Positions 57,074-64,000 of a stretch of 64,000 nt of DNA are shown in pieces; position 1 is the stretch's first letter; every line of letters begins with the position of its first letter. The notes under the pieces were generated by a model. It saw only the letters and a list, made by a program, of their open reading frames with translations, was not told the origin of the DNA and made no database searches. The translations under genes and the position numbers were made by a program. This DNA is from Gallionella straubiae (GTDB lineage Bacteria > Pseudomonadota > Gammaproteobacteria > Burkholderiales > Gallionellaceae). The stretch lies in NCBI RefSeq assembly GCF_051257895.1, contig NZ_CP194331.1, positions 1,550,001 through 1,614,000 of the forward strand, in the 5' to 3' direction.

Positions 57074-58015
57074 CTATAGCCAGACGGGCGATGTCGTTGC
57101 GGTGTGGTTTTTCAGGATGCGCTCAAAGTGGCGCGGGTCGTGCGCATTGACCAGCTCGCCACCGCGCGGCAGGTACAAATCGTAGAGACGCGACAGCCAG
57201 AAGCGCAAGGCGGCGGCGCGCAGCATCAGCGGCCAGGCGGCGCGCTCGCTGTCCAGCAGCGGACGTACCGCATGGTAGGCGCGCAAAAAATCCTGTGTAC
57301 GGGCGGTGTCCAGCATGCCGCCGTCATTCATGCACCAGTCGTTCACGGTGATCGCCACATCGTACAGCAGCGCATCGCTGCACGCGAAATAGAAATCGAT
57401 CAGCCCGCCGACGCGGTTTTCCTCCAGCAGCACGTTGTCGCGGAACAGGTCGGCGTGGATCACGCCCTGCGGCAGCGCCGCCCAGTTGTGTTGCGCATGC
57501 AGCGCGACCTCGCCGCCCAGCAGCGCGGCCAACTCCGCATCGAGGAACGGCTGCACCTGCGGCGCGGTCGCGGTGCGCCAAGCCGCACCGCGCGGGTTGG
57601 GCATGACCTGACTGAAGCTCTGCCCGGCGATGTGCATCTGGCCGAGCATCGCACCGATCGCGGCGCACTGCGCAGGATTGGGTGCCGTCGTGGACTTGCC
57701 GGTGAGGCGGCTGACAATGCAGGCAGGCTTGCCGTTGAGCGTACCGAGAAACTGGTTGCGCCGGTTCGCCACCGGGCTGGGACAGGGAATGCCGTGGCGC
57801 GCGAGGTGTGCCATGAGGTTCAGGTAGAACGGCAACTCGTCGGCGGTGAGCTTCTCGAACAGCGTGAGCACGAAGCGGCCGTTGCTCGTGGTCACGAAGT
57901 AGTTGGTGTTCTCGATGCCGGAGGCGATGGGCTGCAGTTCCAGCAGCTGGCCGATGGAATAGTCGCCCAGCCAGGCGGTCAGCTCCGCCTCCGAAACGCT
58001 GGTGAAAACGGCCAT
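57074..58015 (-). CDS. thrB: Homoserine kinase, choline-kinase-fold type
   Basis: Phosphorylates homoserine in threonine synthesis. The 313-residue protein is the ThrB type found in pseudomonads and betaproteobacteria: MAVFTSVSEAELTAWLGDYS, GIENTNYFVTTSNGRFVLTL, catalytic loop VIHADLFRDNVLLEENRVGG, and GLIDFYFACSDALLYDVAI with the metal aspartate. It is in the order DUF2782-thrB-BPSS1780 downstream of the polA region, a common betaproteobacterial arrangement. Three bases separate it from the DUF2782 gene. Confidence 0.94.
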   Translation of the reverse strand: MAVFTSVSEAELTAWLGDYSIGQLLELQPIASGIENTNYFVTTSNGRFVLTLFEKLTADELPFYLNLMAHLARHGIPCPSPVANRRNQFLGTLNGKPACIVSRLTGKSTTAPNPAQCAAIGAMLGQMHIAGQSFSQVMPNPRGAAWRTATAPQVQPFLDAELAALLGGEVALHAQHNWAALPQGVIHADLFRDNVLLEENRVGGLIDFYFACSDALLYDVAITVNDWCMNDGGMLDTARTQDFLRAYHAVRPLLDSERAAWPLMLRAAALRFWLSRLYDLYLPRGGELVNAHDPRHFERILKNHTATTSPVWL

Positions 58016-58018
58016 TGC

Positions 58019-58357
58019 CTAGAACTTATGGATGATCCAGCGCGGCACGCGCAGACCGGAATCCAGGCCCTCCTGCCGCGCAAATTTGCCATCGCCGCGA
58101 TCGTCCACCAGGTAGTAGGGCACGCCGTGCTTGGGCGTGATCTTGATCATGTACAGCTTGCCGCCCGCGCGATATTCCTCGACGGTCTGCTCGGTTTGCT
58201 TGGTGATGGTCACTTCCGGCTCGCCTACGGGTGCGGCATCCGGCCCGGCCTCGAACGGCGGCGGCGGAGGCAGCGGTTCGAGGTTGTCGGGTACCGGTTT
58301 CTGGGCGTAGGCGCTCAGGGAGAAGCAGCCCAGCAGCAAAAAGGTCAGGTAACGCAT
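58019..58357 (-). CDS. DUF2782 secreted protein
   Basis: A 112-residue protein with signal peptide MRYLTFLLLGCFSLSAYAQ, a proline-rich segment, and the DUF2782 core: EVTITKQTEQTVEEYRAGGK, LYMIKITPKHGVPYYLVDDR. Function unknown; periplasmic by its signal sequence. ATG 58357 gives the signal peptide. It is the first gene of the thrB group, and its position next to polA and thrB is typical. Confidence 0.88.
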   Translation of the reverse strand: MRYLTFLLLGCFSLSAYAQKPVPDNLEPLPPPPPFEAGPDAAPVGEPEVTITKQTEQTVEEYRAGGKLYMIKITPKHGVPYYLVDDRGDGKFARQEGLDSGLRVPRWIIHKF

Positions 58358-58410
58358 GGCGGTAGCCTCGATGAATTGGAATGGGCGTATTTTAGCCGAT
58401 GTGCACCGAA

Positions 58411-58932
58411 TCAGGCAGCCGTTATCGTTCGCCATGCATCGAGTTTGCAGCCGTAGGGAATGGAGGCATTCGCCGGGCTGGTGGATGGCAGGCGCAGGTA
58501 CTCGATGGAGACACCCTCGATGCCGGGCAGCACATGCCTGCGATAGCACTCCTCGGCCTTGGCGCCGTTGAAAAAGACACGGGTAATTTTGGAATGGCGG
58601 CGGAAGAACGCCGCGAGATCGTTCGGCGCGAGCGAGCCGTTGTCTATATCGGAGTCCAGGCTGCCCTTGCGGCGGCAGGAGTGGAGCACATCCCACAGCG
58701 CGATCCCGGCCGCCTTCAGCGCCTCGACCCTTTGTTCGTAAGGCAAAGCAGGATCGACGCCGAGCAGCTCACCCATGATGCGCCAGAACAGGTTCTGCGG
58801 ATGCGCGTAGTACTGGCCCGCACGGAGCGAAGCCTCGCCGGGCATGCTGCCGAGAATGAGGATGCGCGCGTCCGCCCTTTCGATCGGCGGGAAACTCTGG
58901 ATGTGCCGCATGAGTGGTAGGTCGGGTTTCAA
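58411..58932 (-). CDS. Hypoxanthine-DNA glycosylase (UDG superfamily)
   Basis: A 173-residue DNA-deoxyinosine glycosylase of the UDG superfamily family 6. Motif 1 is LILGSMPGEASLRAGQYYAH followed by NLFW (asparagine as in this family), IALWDVLHSCRR follows, and motif 2 is RLPSTSPANAS. It excises deaminated adenine (hypoxanthine). An internal ATG (MRHIQSFPPIERADA) seven codons on is a likely alternative start because HIQSFPP is the family N-terminus. Same strand as the LOG gene, 14 bp downstream of it. Confidence 0.88.
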   Translation of the reverse strand: MKPDLPLMRHIQSFPPIERADARILILGSMPGEASLRAGQYYAHPQNLFWRIMGELLGVDPALPYEQRVEALKAAGIALWDVLHSCRRKGSLDSDIDNGSLAPNDLAAFFRRHSKITRVFFNGAKAEECYRRHVLPGIEGVSIEYLRLPSTSPANASIPYGCKLDAWRTITAA

Positions 58933-58946
58933 TCCGACAGCGACAA

Positions 58947-59663
58947 TTACAAATAAAGCTGGCGCTCGCGCTCTGCCTCCGAAGGCTCGAAGCCGCGCGT
59001 CTCGTAGTGCTTGAAAATCGCGCTGACCACGGTCTCAGGGTCGTCGATCACCTGGACCAGGTTCAGGTCTTCCGGGCTGATGACCTTCTCCTCCAGCAGC
59101 GCGGTCCTGAACCATTCGATCAGGCCGCCCCAGAAGTGGCTGCCGACCAGGATGATCGGCATCTTGCGCGTCTTGCCGGTCTGCACCAGCGTCAGCGCTT
59201 CCATCAGTTCGTCGAGCGTACCGAAGCCGCCGGGCATCACCACGTAGGCGCTGGTAAATTTCACGAACATCACCTTGCGCGCGAAGAAGTGCTGGAAGGT
59301 CTGGCTGATATTCTGGTAGGCGTTGCTGTGCTGCTCGTGCGGCAACTGGATGTTGAGGCCGACGCTCGGCGATTTGCCGTAGTAAGCGCCCTTGTTCGCA
59401 GCCTCCATGATGCCCGGGCCGCCGCCGGAGATCACCGAAAACCCGGCGTCGGAGAGCAGCCGCGCGATCTCCTCGGTGAGCTTGTAATAGGGCTGGCTGG
59501 GCTTGGTGCGCGCACTGCCGAAGATGCTGACCGCGGGATGGATGCGGTTGAGGCGTTCGGTGGCGGAGACGAACTCTGACATAATGCCGAACACACGCCA
59601 CGCCTCCTTGGAATTCCACAATTCCGGCAATGCGGAGACGGGCAGCTTGGACGGGATGTTCAT
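58947..59663 (-). CDS. LOG-family (TIGR00730) protein, possible nucleotide 5'-monophosphate phosphoribohydrolase
   Basis: A 238-residue Rossmann-fold protein with AVSIFGSARTKPSQPYYKLT, SGGGPGIMEAANKGAYYG, and the signature MPGGFGTLDELMEALTLVQT (PGGxGTxxE). LOG proteins release nucleobase from cytokinin- or purine-5'-monophosphates; PpnN-type relatives do this in bacteria. ATG 59663 is divergent from polA with only 35 bp between starts, so promoters must overlap the coding sequences. Confidence 0.92.
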   Translation of the reverse strand: MNIPSKLPVSALPELWNSKEAWRVFGIMSEFVSATERLNRIHPAVSIFGSARTKPSQPYYKLTEEIARLLSDAGFSVISGGGPGIMEAANKGAYYGKSPSVGLNIQLPHEQHSNAYQNISQTFQHFFARKVMFVKFTSAYVVMPGGFGTLDELMEALTLVQTGKTRKMPIILVGSHFWGGLIEWFRTALLEEKVISPEDLNLVQVIDDPETVVSAIFKHYETRGFEPSEAERERQLYL

Positions 59664-59698
59664 GTAATGACCTTTTGCAGAAAATTGAAACGAATGAA

Positions 59699-62509
59699 AT
59701 GAGTTCCGCTAAAACAAACGAAGCGAGCTTCGCTAAAACCTTGCTCCTCGTGGACGGCTCGTCCTTCCTGTACCGCGCGTTCCATGCGATGCCGGATTTG
59801 CGCAACCACGAGGGCTTTCCGACCGGCGCGATCTACGGCGTGCTCAACATGCTGCGCAAGTTACGCCATGATTTCCCGGCGGATTATAGCCTGTGCGTAT
59901 TTGACGCAAAAGGCAAAACCTTCCGCAACGACCTTTACCCCGACTACAAGGCGCACCGCCCGCCGATGCCGGACGACCTCGCGCGCCAGATCGCGCCGCT
60001 GCACGAGGCAATCGCCGCCTCCGGTTGGAACCTGCTGATGCTGGAAGGCGTGGAGGCAGACGACGTGATAGGCACGCTCACCTCGCAGGCCGAACGGGAC
60101 GGGGTGCGCTGCATCGTCGCAACCGGCGACAAGGACCTCGCGCAACTGGTCAATGAGCATGTGACGCTGGTCAATACCATGAGCAATGAGACGCTGGACG
60201 TGGCTGGCGTTTCCGCCAAGTTCGGCGTGGAACCTACGCGCATCGTGGACTACCTGACGCTCACCGGCGATCCGGTGGACAACGTGCCGGGCGTGGAGAA
60301 GGTCGGCCCCAAGACGGCGGCGAAATGGCTCGCTCAATACGGCACGCTGGATAATTTGATTGCGCACACCAGCGAGATCGGCGGCGTGGTCGGCGAGAAT
60401 TTACGCCGCGCACTCGACTGGTTGCCGCAGGCGCGACGGCTGCTCACGGTGAAATGCGACGTGGCGCTACCGTATGCCTACAGCGAACTGGCCCCGCCTG
60501 CCCCAGATACGGAGCAACTGCGCAGCCTTTATGAACACTTCGATTTCAAGTCATGGCTGCGCGAACTATCACTCCCCTCCCCCGCAGGCGGGGGAGGGGC
60601 TGGGGGAGAGGGCAGTCGATTCAACACTGCAACTCCTCCTTCAGCCCTCTCCCCAACCCTCTCCCGCGAGCGGGAGAGGGAGCACGAAGCGGCTGTTGCC
60701 AATGAAGGCCACTACGAATGCATCCTCACCGAAGCGCAACTCGACGCCTGGCTCGAAAAGCTGCTTGCCGCCGAGCTGGTCTCGCTGGATACCGAGACCA
60801 CCGGCCTCGACGTGATGGACGCGCAACTGGTCGGCATCTCGTTTTCCATCGAACCGCACCACGCCGCCTACCTGCCGCTCGCGCATCGCTACCCCGGCGC
60901 GCCGGACCAGCTCAGGCGCGACCACGCCCTGCAGAAACTCAAGCCCTGGCTGGGGAGCGCGCGGCACAGGAAGCTCGGGCAGAACCTCAAGTTCGACCTG
61001 CACATCTTCGCCAATCACGGCATCGCGCTCGCGGGCATCCACGACGACACGCTGCTGCAATCCTACGTGCTGGAGTCGCACCGGCCGCACGAACTGGGCA
61101 ACCTCGCGCTACGCCACCTCGGCCTCGCCACGATCGGCTATGCCGACGTGGTCGGCAAGGGCGCGAAGCAGATCTGTTTCGACCAGGTCGATCTCGACAC
61201 CGCCACGCGCTACGCCGCCGAGGATGCCGACATCACGCTGCAACTGCACCGGGCACTCGCACCGCAGATCGAGGCGCAGAGCGGGTTGCGGCATGTGTAC
61301 CGGGACATCGAGCTGCCGACCATGCAGGTGCTCTACAAGATGGAACGCAACGGCGTGCTGCTCGACTGCAATCTGCTGAGAATCCAGAGCCGCGAACTGG
61401 GCGAGAAACTCATCGCGCTGGAGGCGAAGGCATTTGATGCCGCCGGGCAGCCGTTCAACCTCAATTCGCCGAAGCAGCTCCGGGAAATCCTGTTCGACAA
61501 GCTCGGCCTGCCGGCAAAGAAGAAGACGCCGAGCGGCGACCCGTCCACCGACGAAGAGGTCCTGCAGGAGCTCGCGCTCGACTATCCGCTGCCGAAAATC
61601 CTGCTCGACTATCGCGGCATGGCGAAACTCAAGTCCACCTACACCGACAAGCTGCCGCAGATGGTGGATCGCACCACCGGCCGCGTGCACACCAGCTACT
61701 CGCAGGCGGTCGCGGTCACCGGGCGGCTCGCCTCATCCGATCCCAACTTGCAAAACATCCCAATCCGTACCGCCGAGGGCCGGCGCATCCGCGAGGCGTT
61801 CGTGGCACCCACGGGCTCGCGCATCGTCTCCGCCGACTACTCGCAGATCGAGCTGCGCATCATGGCACACCTCTCCGGCGACGCAGGGCTGCTGCAGGCC
61901 TTCGCCAACAACGAGGACATCCACCGCGCCACCGCCGCCGAAATCTTCATGGTCACACCCAATGAGGTGGACAGCGAACAGCGCCGCTACGCCAAGGTCA
62001 TCAACTTCGGCCTGATCTACGGCATGTCCGCCTTCGGCCTCGCCAAGCAGCTCGGCATCGAGCGCGGCGCAGCAACCGCCTACATCGACCGCTACTTCGC
62101 GCGCTATCCCGGCGTCGCCGATTACATGCAACGCACCCGCGAGCAGGCCAAACAGCAGGGCTACGTCGAGACCGTGTTCGGCCGCCGCCTGTGGCTGCCC
62201 GAGATCAACGCGAGCAACGGCATGAAGCGCCAGGCCGCCGAACGCGCCGCGATCAACGCGCCGATGCAGGGCACCGCGGCGGATTTGATCAAGCTCGCGA
62301 TGATCGCCGTGCAGCACTGGCTGGAAACAGAAAAGCTAAAGACGCGCCTCATCATGCAGGTGCACGACGAACTGGTGCTCGAAGTGCCGGAGAGCGAGCT
62401 GCCGCACGTGAAGGAGAAACTGCGCGACCTGATGTGCCATGTCGCCGAACTCAATGTGCCGCTGGAGGTGGGGTTGGGCGTGGGCGGGAACTGGGATGAG
62501 GCGCACTAA
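59699..62509 (+). CDS. polA: DNA polymerase I, with two palindromic inserts in the interdomain linker
   Basis: DNA repair and Okazaki-fragment polymerase, 936 residues. The 5' nuclease domain has LLLVDGSSFLYRAFHAMP, VFDAKGKTFRNDLYPDYKAH and LTGDPVDNVPGVEKVGPKTA. The 3'-5' exonuclease has its acidic residues (SLDTETTGLD, NLKFDLHIF, YAAEDADIT), so it should be active. The polymerase has VSADYSQIELRIMAHLSGD, the O helix RRYAKVINFGLIYGMSAFGL and IMQVHDELVLEVPE. ATG 59699 is the first plausible start. Residues about 291-328, between nuclease and exonuclease domains, are encoded by two CTCTCCC elements in opposite orientation (SLPSPAGGGGAGGEGSRF and ALSPTLSREREREHE). Confidence 0.96.
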   Translation: MSSAKTNEASFAKTLLLVDGSSFLYRAFHAMPDLRNHEGFPTGAIYGVLNMLRKLRHDFPADYSLCVFDAKGKTFRNDLYPDYKAHRPPMPDDLARQIAPLHEAIAASGWNLLMLEGVEADDVIGTLTSQAERDGVRCIVATGDKDLAQLVNEHVTLVNTMSNETLDVAGVSAKFGVEPTRIVDYLTLTGDPVDNVPGVEKVGPKTAAKWLAQYGTLDNLIAHTSEIGGVVGENLRRALDWLPQARRLLTVKCDVALPYAYSELAPPAPDTEQLRSLYEHFDFKSWLRELSLPSPAGGGGAGGEGSRFNTATPPSALSPTLSREREREHEAAVANEGHYECILTEAQLDAWLEKLLAAELVSLDTETTGLDVMDAQLVGISFSIEPHHAAYLPLAHRYPGAPDQLRRDHALQKLKPWLGSARHRKLGQNLKFDLHIFANHGIALAGIHDDTLLQSYVLESHRPHELGNLALRHLGLATIGYADVVGKGAKQICFDQVDLDTATRYAAEDADITLQLHRALAPQIEAQSGLRHVYRDIELPTMQVLYKMERNGVLLDCNLLRIQSRELGEKLIALEAKAFDAAGQPFNLNSPKQLREILFDKLGLPAKKKTPSGDPSTDEEVLQELALDYPLPKILLDYRGMAKLKSTYTDKLPQMVDRTTGRVHTSYSQAVAVTGRLASSDPNLQNIPIRTAEGRRIREAFVAPTGSRIVSADYSQIELRIMAHLSGDAGLLQAFANNEDIHRATAAEIFMVTPNEVDSEQRRYAKVINFGLIYGMSAFGLAKQLGIERGAATAYIDRYFARYPGVADYMQRTREQAKQQGYVETVFGRRLWLPEINASNGMKRQAAERAAINAPMQGTAADLIKLAMIAVQHWLETEKLKTRLIMQVHDELVLEVPESELPHVKEKLRDLMCHVAELNVPLEVGLGVGGNWDEAH
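60573..60614 (-). repeat. CTCTCCC palindromic element in polA, first copy (reverse orientation)
   Basis: The palindrome CCCCTCCCCCGC/AGGCGGGGGAGGGG at 60574-60599 is followed by CTGGGGGAGAGGGC, the reverse complement of the leader found in the other copies. Translated as glycine-rich linker. Confidence 0.85.
60647..60680 (+). repeat. CTCTCCC palindromic element in polA, second copy (forward orientation)
   Basis: CCCTCTCCCCAA leads into the perfect palindrome CCCTCTCCCGCG/AGCGGGAGAGGG (60657-60680). Read as gcc-ctc-tcc-cca, the third possible frame of the element. With the first copy it makes a larger inverted repeat around a 32-bp centre. Confidence 0.85.
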
Positions 62510-62655
62510 GTTTGCGATGGAGCGCAGCGATACCCAACAATTGCAGCGATGGGTATCGTGCTGCTCAACATCCTACGGTTGCTTGATATTCATTTTGATT
62601 CACGGCACGATGCGCAGATGAAAATATTTTTTCGACAACTCCGTTAGAGGTTTCA

Positions 62656-63051
62656 ATGGAATGCCCATACTGCGACTCTAACCACACGAGAGCATTTCGC
62701 ATCGTGTATGAGGAAGGCTCATCAACGCATGGTGAGTATCAATCTGAACTCAGTTACCGTTGTCGCCCCCCTTGGCTAGACACCGAGATTAATAGGGCAT
62801 ATCTTTGGGCCATCGGCATAGTCTCTGCTATAGCCGCTGTTAAAGTTAGCCGCTTCGCAGGTACATGGTGGTGGGGTGTCGGCACCTTTGCCTTATTGTT
62901 TTTAGTGTTTATCACTATTTGGAAAATGACAGTTGAAAAAAGACGATTAAGGCAATATCACTCGCGTCGTGAAGCGTGGGAAAAGTCATGGGTCTGCATG
63001 AAGTGCGGAGAAGCCTTTTTCATTGAACAGCCGCACTCGCACTGTCTCTAG
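62656..63051 (+). CDS. Small membrane protein with split zinc-ribbon cysteines
   Basis: A 131-residue protein starting MECPYCDSNHTRAFRIVYEE and ending CMKCGEAFFIEQ. The CxxC at each end could together bind one zinc. Between them lie two hydrophobic segments (YLWAIGIVSAIAAV and WWGVGTFALLFLVFITIW) and a basic stretch (EKRRLRQYHSRREAWEKSW). Both CxxC ends would be on the cytoplasmic side if the two segments form a hairpin. No known function. The gene is AT-richer than polA and stands alone after a 146-bp gap that holds no other gene. Confidence 0.6.
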   Translation: MECPYCDSNHTRAFRIVYEEGSSTHGEYQSELSYRCRPPWLDTEINRAYLWAIGIVSAIAAVKVSRFAGTWWWGVGTFALLFLVFITIWKMTVEKRRLRQYHSRREAWEKSWVCMKCGEAFFIEQPHSHCL

Positions 63052-63141
63052 TATTTTCGGCAAATGGGTATGCACAGAAAATCACGCAGGTTGGTTACCT
63101 TCGCGTTAGGCTCCATCACAGTAAACTTCCGAGGTATCACC

Positions 63142-63540
63142 ATGATCCAAAACTTCCGCACCATTTTGATCGCCTTTTTCGCCCTTTTCTTTATACCCAT
63201 CGGTGCGGCGGTCGCCTCACCAACACTTGTTGGAACGTATGCGATCATGAACCACGGAAAGCTCGTTGAATTCATCCGCGTCGAAAAGAGTGGCCCCGGC
63301 TATGTGCTTTTTGAGAAGCAATCCGGAAAGTGGCGGCGACCCGTGGAGGTCAAGCCAGCTTCAGAGTCTCAGCTTGAGGCTATGCTCAAACATCCAGTTA
63401 CAGTCCAATTTACGGGACTCACAAGCAAAAAAATTGGTATTTTTCAGGTTCCAAAGGGTTGGAAATCCGGCAAGTTTGTCTGCTCTACCGGCTATTGGTT
63501 GGCGACTGTTCTCGGCCCTGTTGAGCTACACAAGCAATAA
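63142..63540 (+). CDS. Small secreted or membrane-anchored hypothetical protein
   Basis: A 132-residue protein. ATG 63142 gives MIQNFRTILIAFFALFFIPI and GAAVASP, a signal peptide with a likely cleavage after AVAS. The mature part (TLVGTYAIMNHGKLVEFIRV, KSGPGYVLFEKQSGKWRRP, then TSKKIGIFQVPKGWKSGKF) is strand-rich. The frame opens further upstream (63064) but without signal-peptide logic. No family recognised. It follows the zinc-ribbon gene by 90 bp on the same strand. Confidence 0.55.
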   Translation: MIQNFRTILIAFFALFFIPIGAAVASPTLVGTYAIMNHGKLVEFIRVEKSGPGYVLFEKQSGKWRRPVEVKPASESQLEAMLKHPVTVQFTGLTSKKIGIFQVPKGWKSGKFVCSTGYWLATVLGPVELHKQ

Positions 63541-63571
63541 ATCTGCATAAGCTAGCTAACCCGCAAAGGGT

Positions 63572-63659
63572 AGCCCACGTAGGGCGCAATAACCAGCGGG
63601 CATTGCGCCGGGTGTAATTTTCATGCTGTGCAATGCGCTGCGCTTATTGCACCCTACAT
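63572..63659. repeat. Inverted GTAGGGYGCAATAA repeat, possible bidirectional terminator
   Basis: CGTAGGGCGCAATAACCAGC near 63580 and the inverted TTATTGCACCCTAC near 63642-63655 enclose ATTGCGCC/TGCAATGCGC arms, forming an extended imperfect hairpin between two convergent genes. This GTAGGGTGCAATAA motif is a common dispersed repeat in proteobacteria. Confidence 0.6.
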
Positions 63660-63677
63660 GCTGACACCCCGCGCATG

Positions 63678-64000
63678 CTACTCCCCCTGCTGCCGCTTCA
63701 ACTCTCTGATCCGTTCCAGCAGCGCCTTGCGCTCTTTCTCCAGCTCCAGATAGTTCACCGAAAGGCTCTTCAGGTCGTCGGTGTAGCGCTGGATGCGCCG
63801 CTCGCGCTCCATCTGTGCGCGCACGACATCGTCGTAGTTCGGCGGGGGCGTGTTGATGTCCGTGCCGTAGGGGTGATGGCCCATGGGCGGCGCGCCTTCC
63901 TGCACTTCCATGCGGCGCAGCTCCAGGGTCATCTGGTAGCCCTGGTACATGGACTGCTGTTCCTGGCGCACGGCGCCCAGCTCGGCTTCGAACCGGCTCA
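63678..64000 (-). CDS. C-terminal part of a coiled-coil protein (runs off the window)
   Basis: The minus-strand frame is open from the right window edge to a stop at 63678, about 107 codons. It is rich in Glu, Arg, Gln and Leu with heptad-like spacing at the end (LSVNYLELEKERKALLERIR) and a proline-rich break in the middle (APPMGHHPYGTDINTPPP). So it is the tail of a larger, probably coiled-coil cytoplasmic protein whose start lies outside. I do not recognise the family. Confidence 0.6.
   Translation of the reverse strand, partial: SRFEAELGAVRQEQQSMYQGYQMTLELRRMEVQEGAPPMGHHPYGTDINTPPPNYDDVVRAQMERERRIQRYTDDLKSLSVNYLELEKERKALLERIRELKRQQGE

Overview
The window is a GC-rich bacterial chromosome segment, most likely from a betaproteobacterium of the Nitrosomonadales/Gallionellaceae type. 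I infer this from the protein families rather than from any search: a GshA-type glutamate-cysteine ligase beside an EIIA-HPr-EI phosphotransferase set without sugar permeases, a very large DUF3683/FAD/Fe-S oxidoreductase, BPSS1780 and DUF2782 proteins, ThrB beside PolA, and several dispersed palindromic repeat families. Most genes are housekeeping and densely packed, often with ATGA overlaps. No rRNA, tRNA or CRISPR array was seen.

Layout. 1-15.5 kb is core: aroC (partial), a 28-residue repeat protein, an oxidoreductase, a TatD nuclease, tcdA, pldA, corA, thpR, the large FAD/Fe-S protein, an unknown 541-residue protein, an Old Yellow Enzyme, a SpoIIAA-like protein, and ftsX-ftsE. 15.5-21.8 kb is an AT-rich island inserted between ftsE and ftsY. 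It carries a broken ORF6N gene, a RelE/HigA-type toxin-antitoxin pair, and a tight four-gene operon: Dam-type methylase, metallophosphoesterase, ORC/CDC6-like P-loop ATPase, and an unrecognised 310-residue protein. That operon is the best candidate here for an undescribed (probably defence) system. 21.8-43 kb returns to core: ftsY, an M16 protease pair, rsmD-coaD-ferredoxin, a MoxR/DUF58/DUF4129 operon, mutM, a Gld-type ABC transporter, PTS genes with apbE and gshA, yqgE-ruvX-pyrB-pyrC'.

43-51.2 kb is a second accessory island. It starts with a toxin-antitoxin graveyard (vapB, frameshifted vapC, brnA with a stop codon, an intact brnTA cassette between 168-bp direct repeats). It continues with a restriction-modification operon resembling LlaJI: m5C methyltransferase, McrB-like AAA+ protein, DUF2357/McrC-like nuclease, and a coupled endonuclease III-like glycosylase. 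Base composition switches inside the McrB-like gene, which suggests exchange of a specificity module. 51.2-64 kb is core again: prlC, a glutaredoxin-like protein, uvrD, BPSS1780, thrB, DUF2782, a hypoxanthine-DNA glycosylase, a LOG-family protein, polA and three small genes at the right end.

The most distinctive sequence-level feature is a family of CCCTCTCC...GGGAGAGG palindromic elements that sit in frame inside tatD-family, uvrD and polA coding sequences, read in a different frame in each gene. A second family (TTCGACAGGCTCAG) is translated inside ftsY. These resemble in behaviour the protein-coding palindromic elements known from Rickettsia. Another oddity is rsmD, whose conserved N-terminus is in frame only with an AUA (or AUC) start.
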